From Pyramidobacter sp. C12-8 (lineage in GTDB: Bacteria; Synergistota; Synergistia; Synergistales; Dethiosulfovibrionaceae), in NCBI RefSeq assembly GCF_002007215.1, contig NZ_MUHX01000009.1, positions 31,583 through 95,582 on the forward strand: 64,000 nucleotides of DNA, in the 5' to 3' direction. A model generated the notes under the pieces. The model was not told where the DNA came from. It saw nothing but the letters and a program-made list of their open reading frames with translations, and did not search any database. Position 1 is the first letter of the stretch. Every line of letters begins with the position of its first letter. A program made the position numbers and the translations under genes. Positions 50,948 to 60,141 of this stretch are shown piece by piece.

Positions 50948-53601
50948 GGATTACGGAAACATCATTGAGAAGGCCGGTAACGGTCACCGTTCTGACGCTG
51001 GCGCTGGTGTATTTCGGGCTGTTTTCCTACGCCCGCATGGGCGTGCAGCAGACCCCCGACGTCGATCTGCCCGTCGTCATGGTGACGACGACGATGACCG
51101 GCGCCACCGCCGCCGTTATGGACAACGACGTCACCGACGTGCTGGAAGAACAGATCAACACCATCTCCGGCATCGAGAGCCTGAGCTCGTCCAGTTACAT
51201 GGGCGCCGCCGTCACGGTCGTGGAGTTCGACCTGGCCCGCGACATCGACGCCGCCGCGGCCGACGTGCGCGACAAAGTCAACGCCGCCCAGGCCGATCTG
51301 CCCGACGAGGCCAATCAGCCCATCATCGCCAAGTACGACATCGGCGATTCGCCGCTGGTGATGTTTTCCATCACCGGCGACGCGCCCTACAGGGACAAAG
51401 TCTATTTCGCCGACAAGGTGGCCAAGGTGCAGTTCCAGTCGGTCAACGGCGTCGGCAACGTCAGCATGCCCGGCCTGCGCGACCGCGAGATCCGCGTCTG
51501 GATCGACCCGGTGCGCCTGCGCTCGCGCGGTCTGGTCGTCAGCGACCTGTCCAGCGCCATCGCCAGCAAGCACGTCGAACTTCCCGCCGGCAGCCTCAGC
51601 ATCGACCGCTTCAAGATGGACCTGCGCATCGAGGGCGAATACTCCTCGGTGGAAGAGCTCAAGAGCCTGCCCGTCACGACGCGCAACGGCGTGGTGATCC
51701 GCCTCGGCGACGTGGCCGACGTGGAGGACGGCTTCGAAGAGGAGGACAGCGAAGCTTTCGTCGACGAGCAGTCCACCATCGTTATGGGCGTCATGAAACA
51801 GCGCGGCGCCAACGAGGTGGAAGTGTGCGACGCCATCGTCGCCAAGTTCGGCGAGATGCAGGGCATGGTGCCCGAGGGCATCACGATGCAGCAGATCTAC
51901 AACAAGTCCGACTTCATCCGCCGTTCCATGAACGGCGTCGGCGGCGACATCATCCAGGCCGTGATCCTTTGCTCGCTGCTGATGCTGTTTTTCCTGCAGA
52001 CGTTCCGCGCCACGTTCGTGACGGTCATCTCCATGCCCGTCTGCCTGATCGGCAGCTTCTGCGTGCTGTCGTACCTGGGCATCACCGTCAACAACATGTC
52101 GATGATGGCCATCTCGCTGGCCGTCGGCATGGTCGTCGACGCTACCACCGTCGTGCTGGAGAACATCTACACGCACATGCACAAGGGGCTGCTGCCCTTC
52201 GACGCGGCCCTCAAGGGCACGAACGAGGTCGGCTTTTCCGTGCTCGGCGGCGCCCTCACCACCATCGGCGTGTTCGCCCCCATCGCCACGATGGGCGGCA
52301 TCATCGGCCGCTTTTTCTACGCCTTCGGCATCACCGTCGTCGTCACCATCTCGCTGTCGCTGATCCTCTCGCTGACGCTGACGCCCTTTGCCTGCTCGCG
52401 CATTTTGCGCATCACGCCGCCCGGCCGCGCCGCGCAGTTCTGCGACGCGCTGCTGCGCTCTCTGGAACGCGGCTACCGGCGCGTGCTCACCGCGGCCGTG
52501 CATCACAAGACCGTGACGCTGGCGACCGCGCTGGGCATCTTCGCCTTCGGCGTCTTCGTGGCCGGCAAAGTCGGCTCCACCTTTTCGACCAACGACGACC
52601 AGGGCATCTTCATCATCAACTGCGAGCTGCCCTCCGGCACCGAGATCGAGGAGACCGGCCGCGTCATGCAGAGCATCGCCGACGTGGCGCGCCGCCATCC
52701 CGGCGTCATGCGCACGATCATCTCCGCCGGCTCCGGCAGCGGCGGCGAGTCGAACAAGGGCAGCATCTACGTGCAGCTGATCGCGCGCAAGTTGCGCGAG
52801 GCCCAGGACGTCGTCATGAACGATGTGCGCAACTCCGTGGCCGGCTTCCGCGACGTGACCATGAACTTCACCACCTTCGGCGGCAAGGACGTGGAAATGG
52901 TCATGTCCGGCGCCCCCACGGAAACTTTGGCGGCGCTCGCCCAGAAACTTACGGCCGAGATGAAGACCATGAGCAAACTGCGCGACGTCGAGACCGACGT
53001 GCGCCTCGACAAGCCCCAGCTCAACATCTCCATCGACCGCAACATGACCGACGCCATGAACGTCGACGTGCGTTCGCTGTCCACGGAGATCCAGGCCTAC
53101 TTCGGCGGCGTCAAGGCCGGCGTGTTCAAAGAAGGCGGCTACCGCTACGACATCCGCCTCATGGCCCGCCGCGGCCAGCGCTCCAGCCTCGAAGACCTGC
53201 AGATCGTCTCGTTCAAGAACGGCGCCGGCGAGATCGTGCAGGCCCCCGGCCTGATCACCGTCAACCGGGTCATGGCCCCCAGCGTCATCAAGCGCTACGG
53301 CCGCCAGACCGCGCTGACCATCTCCGCCAACGTCACCAGCGATTACTCCATGGGCGAAGCCATGGTCTACATTCAGGAGCTCGGCAAAAAGTACATTCCC
53401 GAGGGTTCCGGCATCACCCTCCAGCCCTCCGGGCGCACCAAGAACATGCAGAAAGAGTTCGCCCGCCTGTTCACGGCGCTGCTCATCGCCATCTCGCTGA
53501 TGTATGTGATCATGGCCGTGCAGTTCGAATCGTTCCTGCATCCCTTCACGGTCATGTTCTCGCTGCCGCTGATGACCCCCGGCACCTTCTGCCTGATGTA
53601 G
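50944..53601 (+). pseudogene. RND efflux permease, interrupted by in-frame TAG
   Basis: 885 residues before the TAG at 53599-53601; after the stop the same frame stays open and homologous to 53988. With the stop read through it would be a full 1014-residue HAE-type RND pump. Seen: N-terminal TM1 'RRPVTVTVLTLALVYFGLF', the TM4 region with 'SLAVGMVVDATTVVLENIY' (proton-relay Asp), and the second periplasmic half. The stop falls in the TM10-TM11 region, so a product ending there would lack the last two helices. Inactivating mutation, assembly error or read-through are all possible. Confidence 0.85.
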
Positions 53602-53604
53602 GCG

Positions 53605-53988
53605 ATGAACGTCAAGCTCGACGTGATGGCCTACATGGGCATCATCCTGCTCGTCGGCATCGTCGTCAACAACGGCATCATCCTCGTCGACTTCATCAAC
53701 CAGAACCGCCTCAGCGGCATGGACAAAGTCAGCGCCGTCATCGACGCCGGCCCGCGCCGCCTGCGCGCCATCCTGATCACCTCGCTGTCCACGCTGATCG
53801 GCGCCATTCCCGCGGCGCTGAAGCTGAGCGAGGGCTCCGAATCGCGCCAGCCCATGTCGGTGGCGATCTTCGGCGGGCTGTTCACCTCCACGCTGCTGAC
53901 GCTGCTGGTCGTGCCCGTCGTCTATCTGGTGCTGGACAACGTCAAAGAGCGCCTGGGACGCAAACTTTTCCAGAAGGCGCTGCCTTAG
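53605..53988 (+). pseudogene. C-terminal fragment of the interrupted RND permease
   Basis: 127 residues if translation restarts at ATG 53605, one codon after the TAG. Contains the conserved 'GIILLVGIVVNNGIILVDFI' and 'AILITSLSTLIGAIPAAL' of RND permeases and ends normally. No ribosome site precedes the ATG, so it is probably not made separately. It belongs to the gene at 50944. Confidence 0.8.
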
Positions 53989-54011
53989 GCAAGAGAGGAG
54001 AAGCGAACATC

Positions 54012-55460
54012 ATGAAAAGAATTCAGGCGGCCGCGCTGGCGCTCTCGTTTTCGCTGCTGGGGTGCCCCGCGCCGGGCGCGCCGGCGGCCAGTTCACTTGA
54101 GGCGCTGCGGAACGCCGCGCGTCCCGCGGCCGGCGACTCCGAAGCGGTCATCCTCACCATGGGGCGAGCGCTGAGCATCGCGCTGGACCGCAACTTTACC
54201 GTGCTGACGGCCGAGCAGAACGTGGAGAGCGCCAAAGGACAGAGCAGGGCGGCCGGCGCCGCGCTCAACCCGCAGCTGAACCTTCAGGGGCAGGGGAACG
54301 CCTACGACGGCATTCCGGGCTATCCCGACAACGAACTGCTTTCGCGCGTCACCGTCAGCCAGAGCCTGTATTCCGGCGGCAAAAATCAGGCGCGGGCCCG
54401 CCAGGGCAAACTCGGCGTCAAACAGGCCGAGCAGGACCTGCGCAGCGCCCGCGAGAGCGTGGCGCTGACCGTCTGGAACGCCTACTGCGAAGTGCTGTAC
54501 CGCCGCGAAGTGCTGCGCAACACCGAGAACGCGCTCGACTACTACGGCAACGCCGAAAAAGAGCTGAACGAGCGCGTCGTCTACGGCCTCTCCACCAACC
54601 TCGACCTCACCCGCGTGCGCCAGCAGAAGGAAAACGCCCGGGCAAGCAACATCGCCGCCGGGAACAACCTCGAAGCGGCGCGCATCGAACTGTGCCGCCT
54701 GCTGCGCATGCGCCCCGAGACGGACCTCGCCCTCTCCGGTTCGCTCGAGGATAACCTGCCCAAACTGGAAGACGCCCGCAAGATCCCCGACGACGTCGAG
54801 GCGGCCATTCGCGAAGTGCTCGAACGCCGCGGCGATTATCAGTCGCTGCGCTACGCCGCCGCCTCGCGGAAAAACGAGATCGCCGTGGCGAAAAGCGGCC
54901 TGCTGCCCACGCTCAGCCTCAGCAGCGGCTACCGCTTCGGCTACGCGTCGAGCGGCCTCGGCGGCGTCTCCGACAAAAACCAGTGGACCGCCTCGCTCAC
55001 CCTCGACGTGCCCGTCTACGACGGCGGCGGCGCCAGCGGCAATGTCCGCGCCGCCAAAGCCGGACTGAAAGCCGCCGAACACGCCCTGGGCGAAAAAGAG
55101 GACAGCATCAAGGCCGAACTTGCCGACGGATGGCTCAGCCTCCAGAACGCGCTGGAGACCCTCAGCGCCGGCCGCGCCAACGTGCAGCTGGCGAAAGAGA
55201 GCCTTGCCTACGCCGAATCGGGCTACCGCGAGGGCGTCAACACGCAGATCGACGTGCTGCAGGCCCGCAGCGAGCTGACCGACGCGCTCCAGCTGCTGGC
55301 GCAGTATCTCCGCGACAGCCGCGAGGCGCAGGCCAACCTGTGGAAAGCGCAGGGCGTCCTCATCGAGCGCGCCCTGCTTCAGGAAAATCTTCGCGACCGC
55401 GCCGCCGCTCCGGCGAAAAGCGCCGGCCTCCGCGCCGATTCCCGAAAGAAGACAAAGTGA
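54012..55460 (+). CDS. TolC-family outer-membrane efflux lipoprotein
   Basis: 482 residues from ATG 54012. Signal peptide with lipobox 'SLLGC', so probably lipid-anchored like OprM. Two OEP repeats with long helices follow ('VTVSQSLYSGGKNQARARQG' early, 'LTLDVPVYDGGGASGNVRAA' in the second repeat). It forms the outer-membrane exit duct for the RND pump. 23 bases downstream of the RND stop; the adaptor gene follows at 55472. Confidence 0.92.
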   Translation: MKRIQAAALALSFSLLGCPAPGAPAASSLEALRNAARPAAGDSEAVILTMGRALSIALDRNFTVLTAEQNVESAKGQSRAAGAALNPQLNLQGQGNAYDGIPGYPDNELLSRVTVSQSLYSGGKNQARARQGKLGVKQAEQDLRSARESVALTVWNAYCEVLYRREVLRNTENALDYYGNAEKELNERVVYGLSTNLDLTRVRQQKENARASNIAAGNNLEAARIELCRLLRMRPETDLALSGSLEDNLPKLEDARKIPDDVEAAIREVLERRGDYQSLRYAAASRKNEIAVAKSGLLPTLSLSSGYRFGYASSGLGGVSDKNQWTASLTLDVPVYDGGGASGNVRAAKAGLKAAEHALGEKEDSIKAELADGWLSLQNALETLSAGRANVQLAKESLAYAESGYREGVNTQIDVLQARSELTDALQLLAQYLRDSREAQANLWKAQGVLIERALLQENLRDRAAAPAKSAGLRADSRKKTK

Positions 55461-55471
55461 GGTCAATGCCC

Positions 55472-56638
55472 ATGAAATTTGCGAAACTCAAAGTCTATCT
55501 TCTGCCCGCGCTGCTTGCCGCCGCCCTCTCGCCCCTGTGCGGCCCCGCGGCCGCCGCGTGGTTCGGTTCCCGCGCCGAAGCCCGCGCCAAACAGCCCGTC
55601 GCGCCGCTGCCGCGCGTCGAGGTGGCCGTCGTCAAACGCCTCAGCAGCGTGCAGCAGGGCATCACCACCACCTCCACGCTGCAGGCCCTCGAAGAAGTGA
55701 TCCTCAACCCCAAAGTCACCGGCCGCATCGACAACCTCGTCGTCGCCAAAGGCGGCCTCGTCGAGGCCGGCGACACGCTCGTCGTGCTCGACAGCCGCAA
55801 CCAGGAAGCCGAGTACAACTCCATGCAGGCCCAGGTCGCCGTCAGCAAAGCCGAACTCTCCCAGTCCGCCGTCACGCTCGCCGACGCCAAGCGCGAGCTT
55901 GACCGCTACGGCCGCCTGCGCAAGTCGGGCTACGCCACCCAGCAGGAGTACGACGCGCGCAGCACCACCTATCAGGCCGCCGTGGCCGCCAACGCCAAAG
56001 CCGCCGCGCAGGTCAAGCAGGCCCAGGCCAATCTGGACGCCCAGGCCGTGCTGCTCAGCGAGTACCAGCTCAAAGCGCCGATCAAGGGCGTCATCCTCGA
56101 CGATTACGACCTTACCCTCGGCGCCCTCGTCAAAGACGCCACCAACGTGCTGCGCATCGGCCGCGTCGACCGCCTCAAGGCCCGCGTCGACATCCCCGAG
56201 CGCGACATGGGCCGCCTGCGCCTCGGCATGGACGCCGTGCTCACCTTCGAGAGCCTGAGCGGGCAGACCTTTTACGGCACCGTGACGCTGATCGACCCCT
56301 ACATCAACACCTCCACCCGCACCATCGGCGCCGAGATCACCGTCGACAACCAGGCCACCGGCTTCAAGCTGCGCCCCGGCATGTTCGCCCGCGTGCTGCT
56401 GGTCGAGACCAGCGAGGAGAATCCCCTCGTCATCCCCAGCGAAGCGCTGCGCGCCGACGGTTCCGTCATGGTCATCCGCGACGGCAGGGCCGCGATCCAG
56501 AAAGTCGTCACCGGCGCCGCCACCGGCGGCATGGTCACCGTCTCCGGCGGCCTGCAGATCGGCGAAGACGTCGTCGTCTCCGGCGGCAACAACGTTGCCG
56601 AAGGCACCGAAGTCGAGTTCGTCATCACCGCCGAGTAG
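55472..56638 (+). CDS. RND efflux periplasmic adaptor (membrane fusion protein)
   Basis: 388 residues from ATG 55472; ATG 55466 is too close to 'GTGAGG'. Signal peptide, then 'VTGRIDNLVVAKGGLVEAGD' (lipoyl-like hinge), an alpha-hairpin of about residues 105-180, a second lipoyl half 'LKAPIKGVILDDYDLTLGAL', a beta-barrel and a membrane-proximal domain. It links inner-membrane pump and TolC duct. Gene order TetR, pump, duct, adaptor is unusual only in that the adaptor comes last. Confidence 0.92.
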   Translation: MKFAKLKVYLLPALLAAALSPLCGPAAAAWFGSRAEARAKQPVAPLPRVEVAVVKRLSSVQQGITTTSTLQALEEVILNPKVTGRIDNLVVAKGGLVEAGDTLVVLDSRNQEAEYNSMQAQVAVSKAELSQSAVTLADAKRELDRYGRLRKSGYATQQEYDARSTTYQAAVAANAKAAAQVKQAQANLDAQAVLLSEYQLKAPIKGVILDDYDLTLGALVKDATNVLRIGRVDRLKARVDIPERDMGRLRLGMDAVLTFESLSGQTFYGTVTLIDPYINTSTRTIGAEITVDNQATGFKLRPGMFARVLLVETSEENPLVIPSEALRADGSVMVIRDGRAAIQKVVTGAATGGMVTVSGGLQIGEDVVVSGGNNVAEGTEVEFVITAE

Positions 56639-56719
56639 GCCGAAACGACTTCCGCCGCGAAGCGGCGGCGAATGGGAAAACAAGAACCGCCGCCAAAGCG
56701 CCGGGAAAAACGAAACGAT

Positions 56720-56797
56720 CCGGCCGCTTCGCGGCGCAGAAAACGAGGGCGGACGACTGGAATCGATCCAGTCGTCCGCCCTCGTTTTCGTGTTTTA
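56720..56797. repeat. Palindromic terminator repeat, copy 1
   Basis: GGCCGCTTCGCGGCGCAGA leads into perfect 23-base arms (56739-56761 and 56767-56789) with 5-base loop ATCGA, then a T-rich tail. Nearly the same ~75-base unit recurs at 57683-57757. As well as being a repeat it should terminate the efflux operon. Confidence 0.85.
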
Positions 56798-56819
56798 TGT
56801 TTGCCCGAGGCGGGGTGTC

Positions 56820-56987
56820 TGATACTATTTCTTAATTAAAAGGCCGAACACAAGGGGGCTGCGGGGGAGATTCACAAAGCGAGCTGCGCAGACCGCGTAG
56901 CGGTCGAGGGAGTCCCGAGCGACTGAACTCCCCCGCGGCCCCCGGAAAACTATGTTAATACTTTCTATCAAGAATTAGTCTGAAAAC
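56820..56987 (-). repeat. Interspersed MITE-like element, most complete copy (D)
   Basis: One end is 'TCTGATACTATTTCTTAATT' and the other, read inverted, 'TCAGACTAATTCTTGATAGA': imperfect terminal inverted repeats. The interior folds: GCGGGGGAG (56860-) pairs with CTCCCCCGC (-56936), with inner hairpins GACCGCGTAGCGGTC and GGGAGTCCC. 56820-56887 is the part shared with copies A to C. No coding capacity. Confidence 0.7.
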
Positions 56988-56992
56988 GGCGT

Positions 56993-57265
56993 CTATCTGT
57001 CGAAAAGATCGGCGTGCGAACCCGTTCGGACGAGGCCGAGGACGTCGCCGCGGATTTCGTAGATCAGAATCCAGTCCGGTTCAATGTGAAGATCGCGGCA
57101 TCCTTTCCACTCGCCGGTCAGTCCGTGATCCCGAGAGCGCGGGGGAAGTTCCTCCTCCGCCGCGAGGATGAGGACGGCTTCTCGCAGCTTGCCCATGTCG
57201 GCGCCGCGCTTTTCCATGCGCTTTCGGTCTTTGCGGAACTGGGCGGTGAATTCGACGTGCAGCAT
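56993..57265 (-). CDS. YafQ/RelE-type mRNA interferase toxin
   Basis: 90 residues: 'VEFTAQFRKDRKRMEKRGAD' at the start, 'GEWKGCRDLHIEPDWILIYE' in the middle, and C-terminal 'GSHADLFDR', which matches the YafQ pattern including the terminal His-x-x-Leu-Phe. YafQ cleaves mRNA on the ribosome. The antitoxin gene ends one base upstream on the same strand. Confidence 0.92.
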   Translation of the reverse strand: MLHVEFTAQFRKDRKRMEKRGADMGKLREAVLILAAEEELPPRSRDHGLTGEWKGCRDLHIEPDWILIYEIRGDVLGLVRTGSHADLFDR

Positions 57266-57266
57266 C

Positions 57267-57542
57267 TCAGATGCCCAGGTCCCGGAGCGCTTCTTCCGCG
57301 GTGTCGAACCGTTTCGTCTTGCCGGCGCGGAGGTCGCGGATCGCCTGCCGCGTGCGGGCGTTGGGCGTCAGGGGCGCGGCGAGGGGGAACGGGATCCCGC
57401 GTTCGGCGACGACGCGCTTGAGGTAGACGTTGATGAGAGTGGACAGATTCATGCCCAGCTCTTCGGCGATACCGGCCGCGTCGGCCTTCAGTTTGGGATC
57501 GACTTTGATCTGAATCGAGCTGTCTTTGGTGGCTGTAGCCAT
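57267..57542 (-). CDS. RelB/DinJ-type antitoxin
   Basis: 91 residues from ATG 57542 (ribosome site 'AAGGGGTG'; an earlier in-frame ATG at 57551 is less likely). N-terminal ribbon-helix-helix: 'SSIQIKVDPKLKADAAGIAE' and 'LGMNLSTLINVYLKRV'. The C-terminal tail would wrap the toxin. With the toxin it should repress the promoter at 57566-57600. Confidence 0.92.
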   Translation of the reverse strand: MATATKDSSIQIKVDPKLKADAAGIAEELGMNLSTLINVYLKRVVAERGIPFPLAAPLTPNARTRQAIRDLRAGKTKRFDTAEEALRDLGI

Positions 57543-57565
57543 GATCATCACCCCTTTATGATGAT

Positions 57566-57600
57566 ATTATAGTGATTTTAGCAATATGATGTCAATATTG
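57566..57600 (-). promoter_or_regulatory. Promoter and operator of the dinJ-yafQ-like module
   Basis: On the minus strand: TTGACA (57595-57590), 18-base spacer, TATAAT (57571-57566). An inverted repeat CAATAT-N7-ATATTG (57582-57600) overlaps the -35 box, a fitting operator for the antitoxin-toxin complex. Confidence 0.8.
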
Positions 57601-57682
57601 AGAAACGTTGGGCAGCGGCGGAACGGCGGAAACAAAAAACACTGTAACGATGCGGGGATGCGGAGAGAAGCTCATAAGACAG

Positions 57683-57757
57683 GGCCGCTTCGCGGCGCAA
57701 AGAACGAGGGGGGACGACTGGAATTGATCCGGTCGTCCCCCCTCGTTTTCGTTTTTT
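57683..57757. repeat. Palindromic terminator repeat, copy 2
   Basis: Same unit as at 56720: GGCCGCTTCGCGGCGCAAA, arms 57703-57722 and 57728-57747 with one mismatch, loop ATTGA-like, T-rich tail. The bases before it (57600-57680) also resemble those before copy 1. Copies 1 and 2 bracket the toxin-antitoxin module. The rest of 57552-57976 holds no gene. Confidence 0.85.
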
Positions 57758-57976
57758 GAGGATTCATGTTTTTCTCCGCGTCTTTGCGCCGCGGCGGCTT
57801 CTGCTGTGTCGTGCGAGTTTTGTTTAAAGCTTGTTATCCAGCCAACATTTATATATCTGCCTGAATTATAGGCATTTGAGTCGATATTGTCTATTGCCCG
57901 CAAAGACATCTTTCGTAAAATGGCAAAGTAAAGTATGCGTGAGAAGTGTGGAACGAAGGCAAGAGAGGTGGCGCGC

Positions 57977-58330
57977 ATGGCCAAGGTACGGCAGACCACG
58001 TGTGAAGAGCGGCTGGAGATCGTCAACTACTACCTCGACAACGGCGCCGACTGCCTCAAAGTGATCCGCAAGTACGGCGTCAGCTACGGCCAGATTTATT
58101 CCTGGATCAACAAATACCGCCAGTACGGCGCGGCCGGCCTGCAGGATCGGCGCGGCACCGGACGCAGCCTCGGCGAAGCCGACGAGCTGGGCGAGACGGA
58201 AAAGCTGCGGGTCGAGAACCGCCTGCTCCGGGCCAGCATCAAAAACCTCAAGGAAGAGCGCCACGTCCTCAAGAAACACCTCTCTTACCTCGAGCGGCGC
58301 ATCGCCGGAAGCGAAGAACACTCCGCATGA
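57977..58330 (+). CDS. Solo IS3-family OrfA-like helix-turn-helix protein
   Basis: 117 residues from ATG 57977 ('AGAGAGGTGG' upstream). N-terminal helix-turn-helix as in IS3/IS150 OrfA ('CLKVIRKYGVSYGQIYSWIN', 'KYRQYGAAGLQDRRGTGRS'), then a coiled coil ('ENRLLRASIKNLKEERHVLK'). No OrfB catalytic gene or inverted repeats follow. It is either an insertion-sequence remnant or a retained DNA-binding protein. Confidence 0.75.
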   Translation: MAKVRQTTCEERLEIVNYYLDNGADCLKVIRKYGVSYGQIYSWINKYRQYGAAGLQDRRGTGRSLGEADELGETEKLRVENRLLRASIKNLKEERHVLKKHLSYLERRIAGSEEHSA

Positions 58331-58560
58331 CCGAAAGCGTGTGGCGGACCTCCCGCGGGGAGGCTCGTGCAATATAAAACAACATTTCACGGCCGCATCA
58401 GGCGTGAAACGGGACGGAACGAAAGCGCGACGGGCGAGGAAACGTGGAAACTCCCCACAAACGCGGTTCGCGACGATCCGTTTTCCGCCCCGAACGGCCG
58501 GGAAACGGCGCCATGAGGCGTCACACATCATTGTTCCGTGTTTGAGGAGGAGTTTTGAGA

Positions 58561-59943
58561 ATGAGTATGAAGAAAATGCTCGCCGTAGTAGCCGCCGCGT
58601 CGCTGGTGGCCGTAGCCGCGCCCGCGTTCGCCGCGAACCCGTTCAGCGACGTGCCGATGAACCACTGGGCGTACGACGCCGTGGAGCAGCTGAGCGCGAA
58701 GGGCATCCTGGAAGGTTATCCGAACGGGACGTTCAAGGGCAACCGCGCCATGACGCGCTACGAGATCGCGACGATGGTGGCGCGCATGATGGCCGCGGGC
58801 GGCCTGAGCGGCGAAGACCTGGAGAAGCTGAAGGCGCTGGTGGTGGAGTTCCAGCCCGAGCTGGAAGCCTTGGGCGTGAAAGTGGACGGTTTCGACAGCC
58901 GCCTGAGCGCGCTTGAGAAGGGCCTCGGCGGATGGAAGATCACCGGCCAGATGCGCTTCGACTACAACGCGTGGGACAACGACGGTGCTGCGACCGGCGC
59001 CGGCGCCGACGGCTTCACGATGAACCGTGCCCGTCTGTTCCTGCACCGCGACCTGAGCGACGGCGTCAGCTTCGACGCTCGTTGGCACAGGGGTAACTTC
59101 GACCGCTGGTGGGTCACCGCCAAGGACTTCATGGGCCTGGAAGGCTTGACGATGCGCGGCGGTCAGTTCTACCTTGACTGGGAAGACGAAGACGGACTGT
59201 ACGACGACAACGACGCGTTCAACATGGACGCCAACTATCGCGGCTTCGACCTGAAGTACAACCGCGGCATGTTCACCGTCGAGGGCTTCGCGGCCTCCAA
59301 CCAGGGCGGCAACATCTACGCTGACAACGCCAGCGACGAGTACTACGGCGCCCGCCTGAAGTTCGACTTCAGCGAGAAGTTCTGGCTGAGCCTGAACGGC
59401 CTGTGGTACAACGTGGGCGACACGAACTACAAGACCTACTGGGCCGGCCTCGGCTTCAGCTTCATGGACGGCCTCGAGCTGAAGGGCGCCTACTACATGG
59501 AAGACATCGACGGCGCGGCCATCGACGATCCCAAGGCCTTCAAGGTCATCCTCGACGTCGACCAGGACGTGCTGAAGTTCACCAGCCTGTGGGTCGAGTA
59601 CGCCAAGCTCGACCAGGGCTTCTACATCGACAGAAGCCCCTGGTCCTTCAGCGATGTCCTGTGGCCGGGCGACATCTCTGCGGGCGTCACCCTGCCGGAC
59701 GACGTGGACGTCCTCTTTGTCAAGGCGAAGCAGAAGTGGAACGACAAGTGGAGCACGATCGAGCGCTATGTCAAGTACGACATTGACACTTTCTGGGATG
59801 CCAAGGAGTGGTCTGTGGCCATTGGTTACCAGTACAGCCCCAACCTCTACTTCGAGCTGGCCTACGCCGATATGGACGGCAGCTTCTTCGATCCCAACTA
59901 CGACAACAACCAGATCCGCTTCCGCACGCTGCTGAACTTCTAA
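58561..59943 (+). CDS. SLH-domain outer-membrane porin (OmpM-like)
   Basis: 460 residues. Signal peptide to 'APAFA', one SLH domain ('FSDVPMNHWAYDAVEQLSAK', 'GILEGYPNGTFKGNRAMTRY') at about residues 28-85, a short coiled coil to ~125, then a beta-barrel of alternating aromatic strands ending in Phe. The SLH domain ties the outer membrane to peptidoglycan or its polymers, as in Synergistota and Negativicutes. A strong ribosome site (AGGAGGAG) and uniform codon use suggest very high expression. A long non-coding leader (58331-58560) precedes it. Confidence 0.92.
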   Translation: MSMKKMLAVVAAASLVAVAAPAFAANPFSDVPMNHWAYDAVEQLSAKGILEGYPNGTFKGNRAMTRYEIATMVARMMAAGGLSGEDLEKLKALVVEFQPELEALGVKVDGFDSRLSALEKGLGGWKITGQMRFDYNAWDNDGAATGAGADGFTMNRARLFLHRDLSDGVSFDARWHRGNFDRWWVTAKDFMGLEGLTMRGGQFYLDWEDEDGLYDDNDAFNMDANYRGFDLKYNRGMFTVEGFAASNQGGNIYADNASDEYYGARLKFDFSEKFWLSLNGLWYNVGDTNYKTYWAGLGFSFMDGLELKGAYYMEDIDGAAIDDPKAFKVILDVDQDVLKFTSLWVEYAKLDQGFYIDRSPWSFSDVLWPGDISAGVTLPDDVDVLFVKAKQKWNDKWSTIERYVKYDIDTFWDAKEWSVAIGYQYSPNLYFELAYADMDGSFFDPNYDNNQIRFRTLLNF

Positions 59944-59961
59944 GCGAATCTCTGCATACGC

Positions 59962-59998
59962 AAAAAGCGGGGCTGCTTCGGCAGCCCCGCTTTTTCGC
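59962..59998 (+). terminator. Terminator of the porin gene
   Basis: AAAAAGCGGGGCTGC (59962-59976), tetraloop TTCG, perfect complement (59981-59995) ending in a T-run. Confidence 0.95.
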
Positions 59999-60141
59999 AT
60001 CTTCGCGCGCCGTGAAAAGTCCGTGACGCAGCGCGCGTTTTGAGGTATGATCGATCATATTGGTGACGCCGCGGCGGAGCCGCGCCTTCCGTCCCTCGAC
60101 GGCGGCGAAGTTCCGCGGGGAGCGTCGGAAAGGCGGCCGCC

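Noticed and set aside
58331..58376. Start of an IS3 OrfB after the OrfA-like gene
   Set aside because: The frame ATG ACC GAA... stops after about 15 codons and has no DDE-domain similarity.
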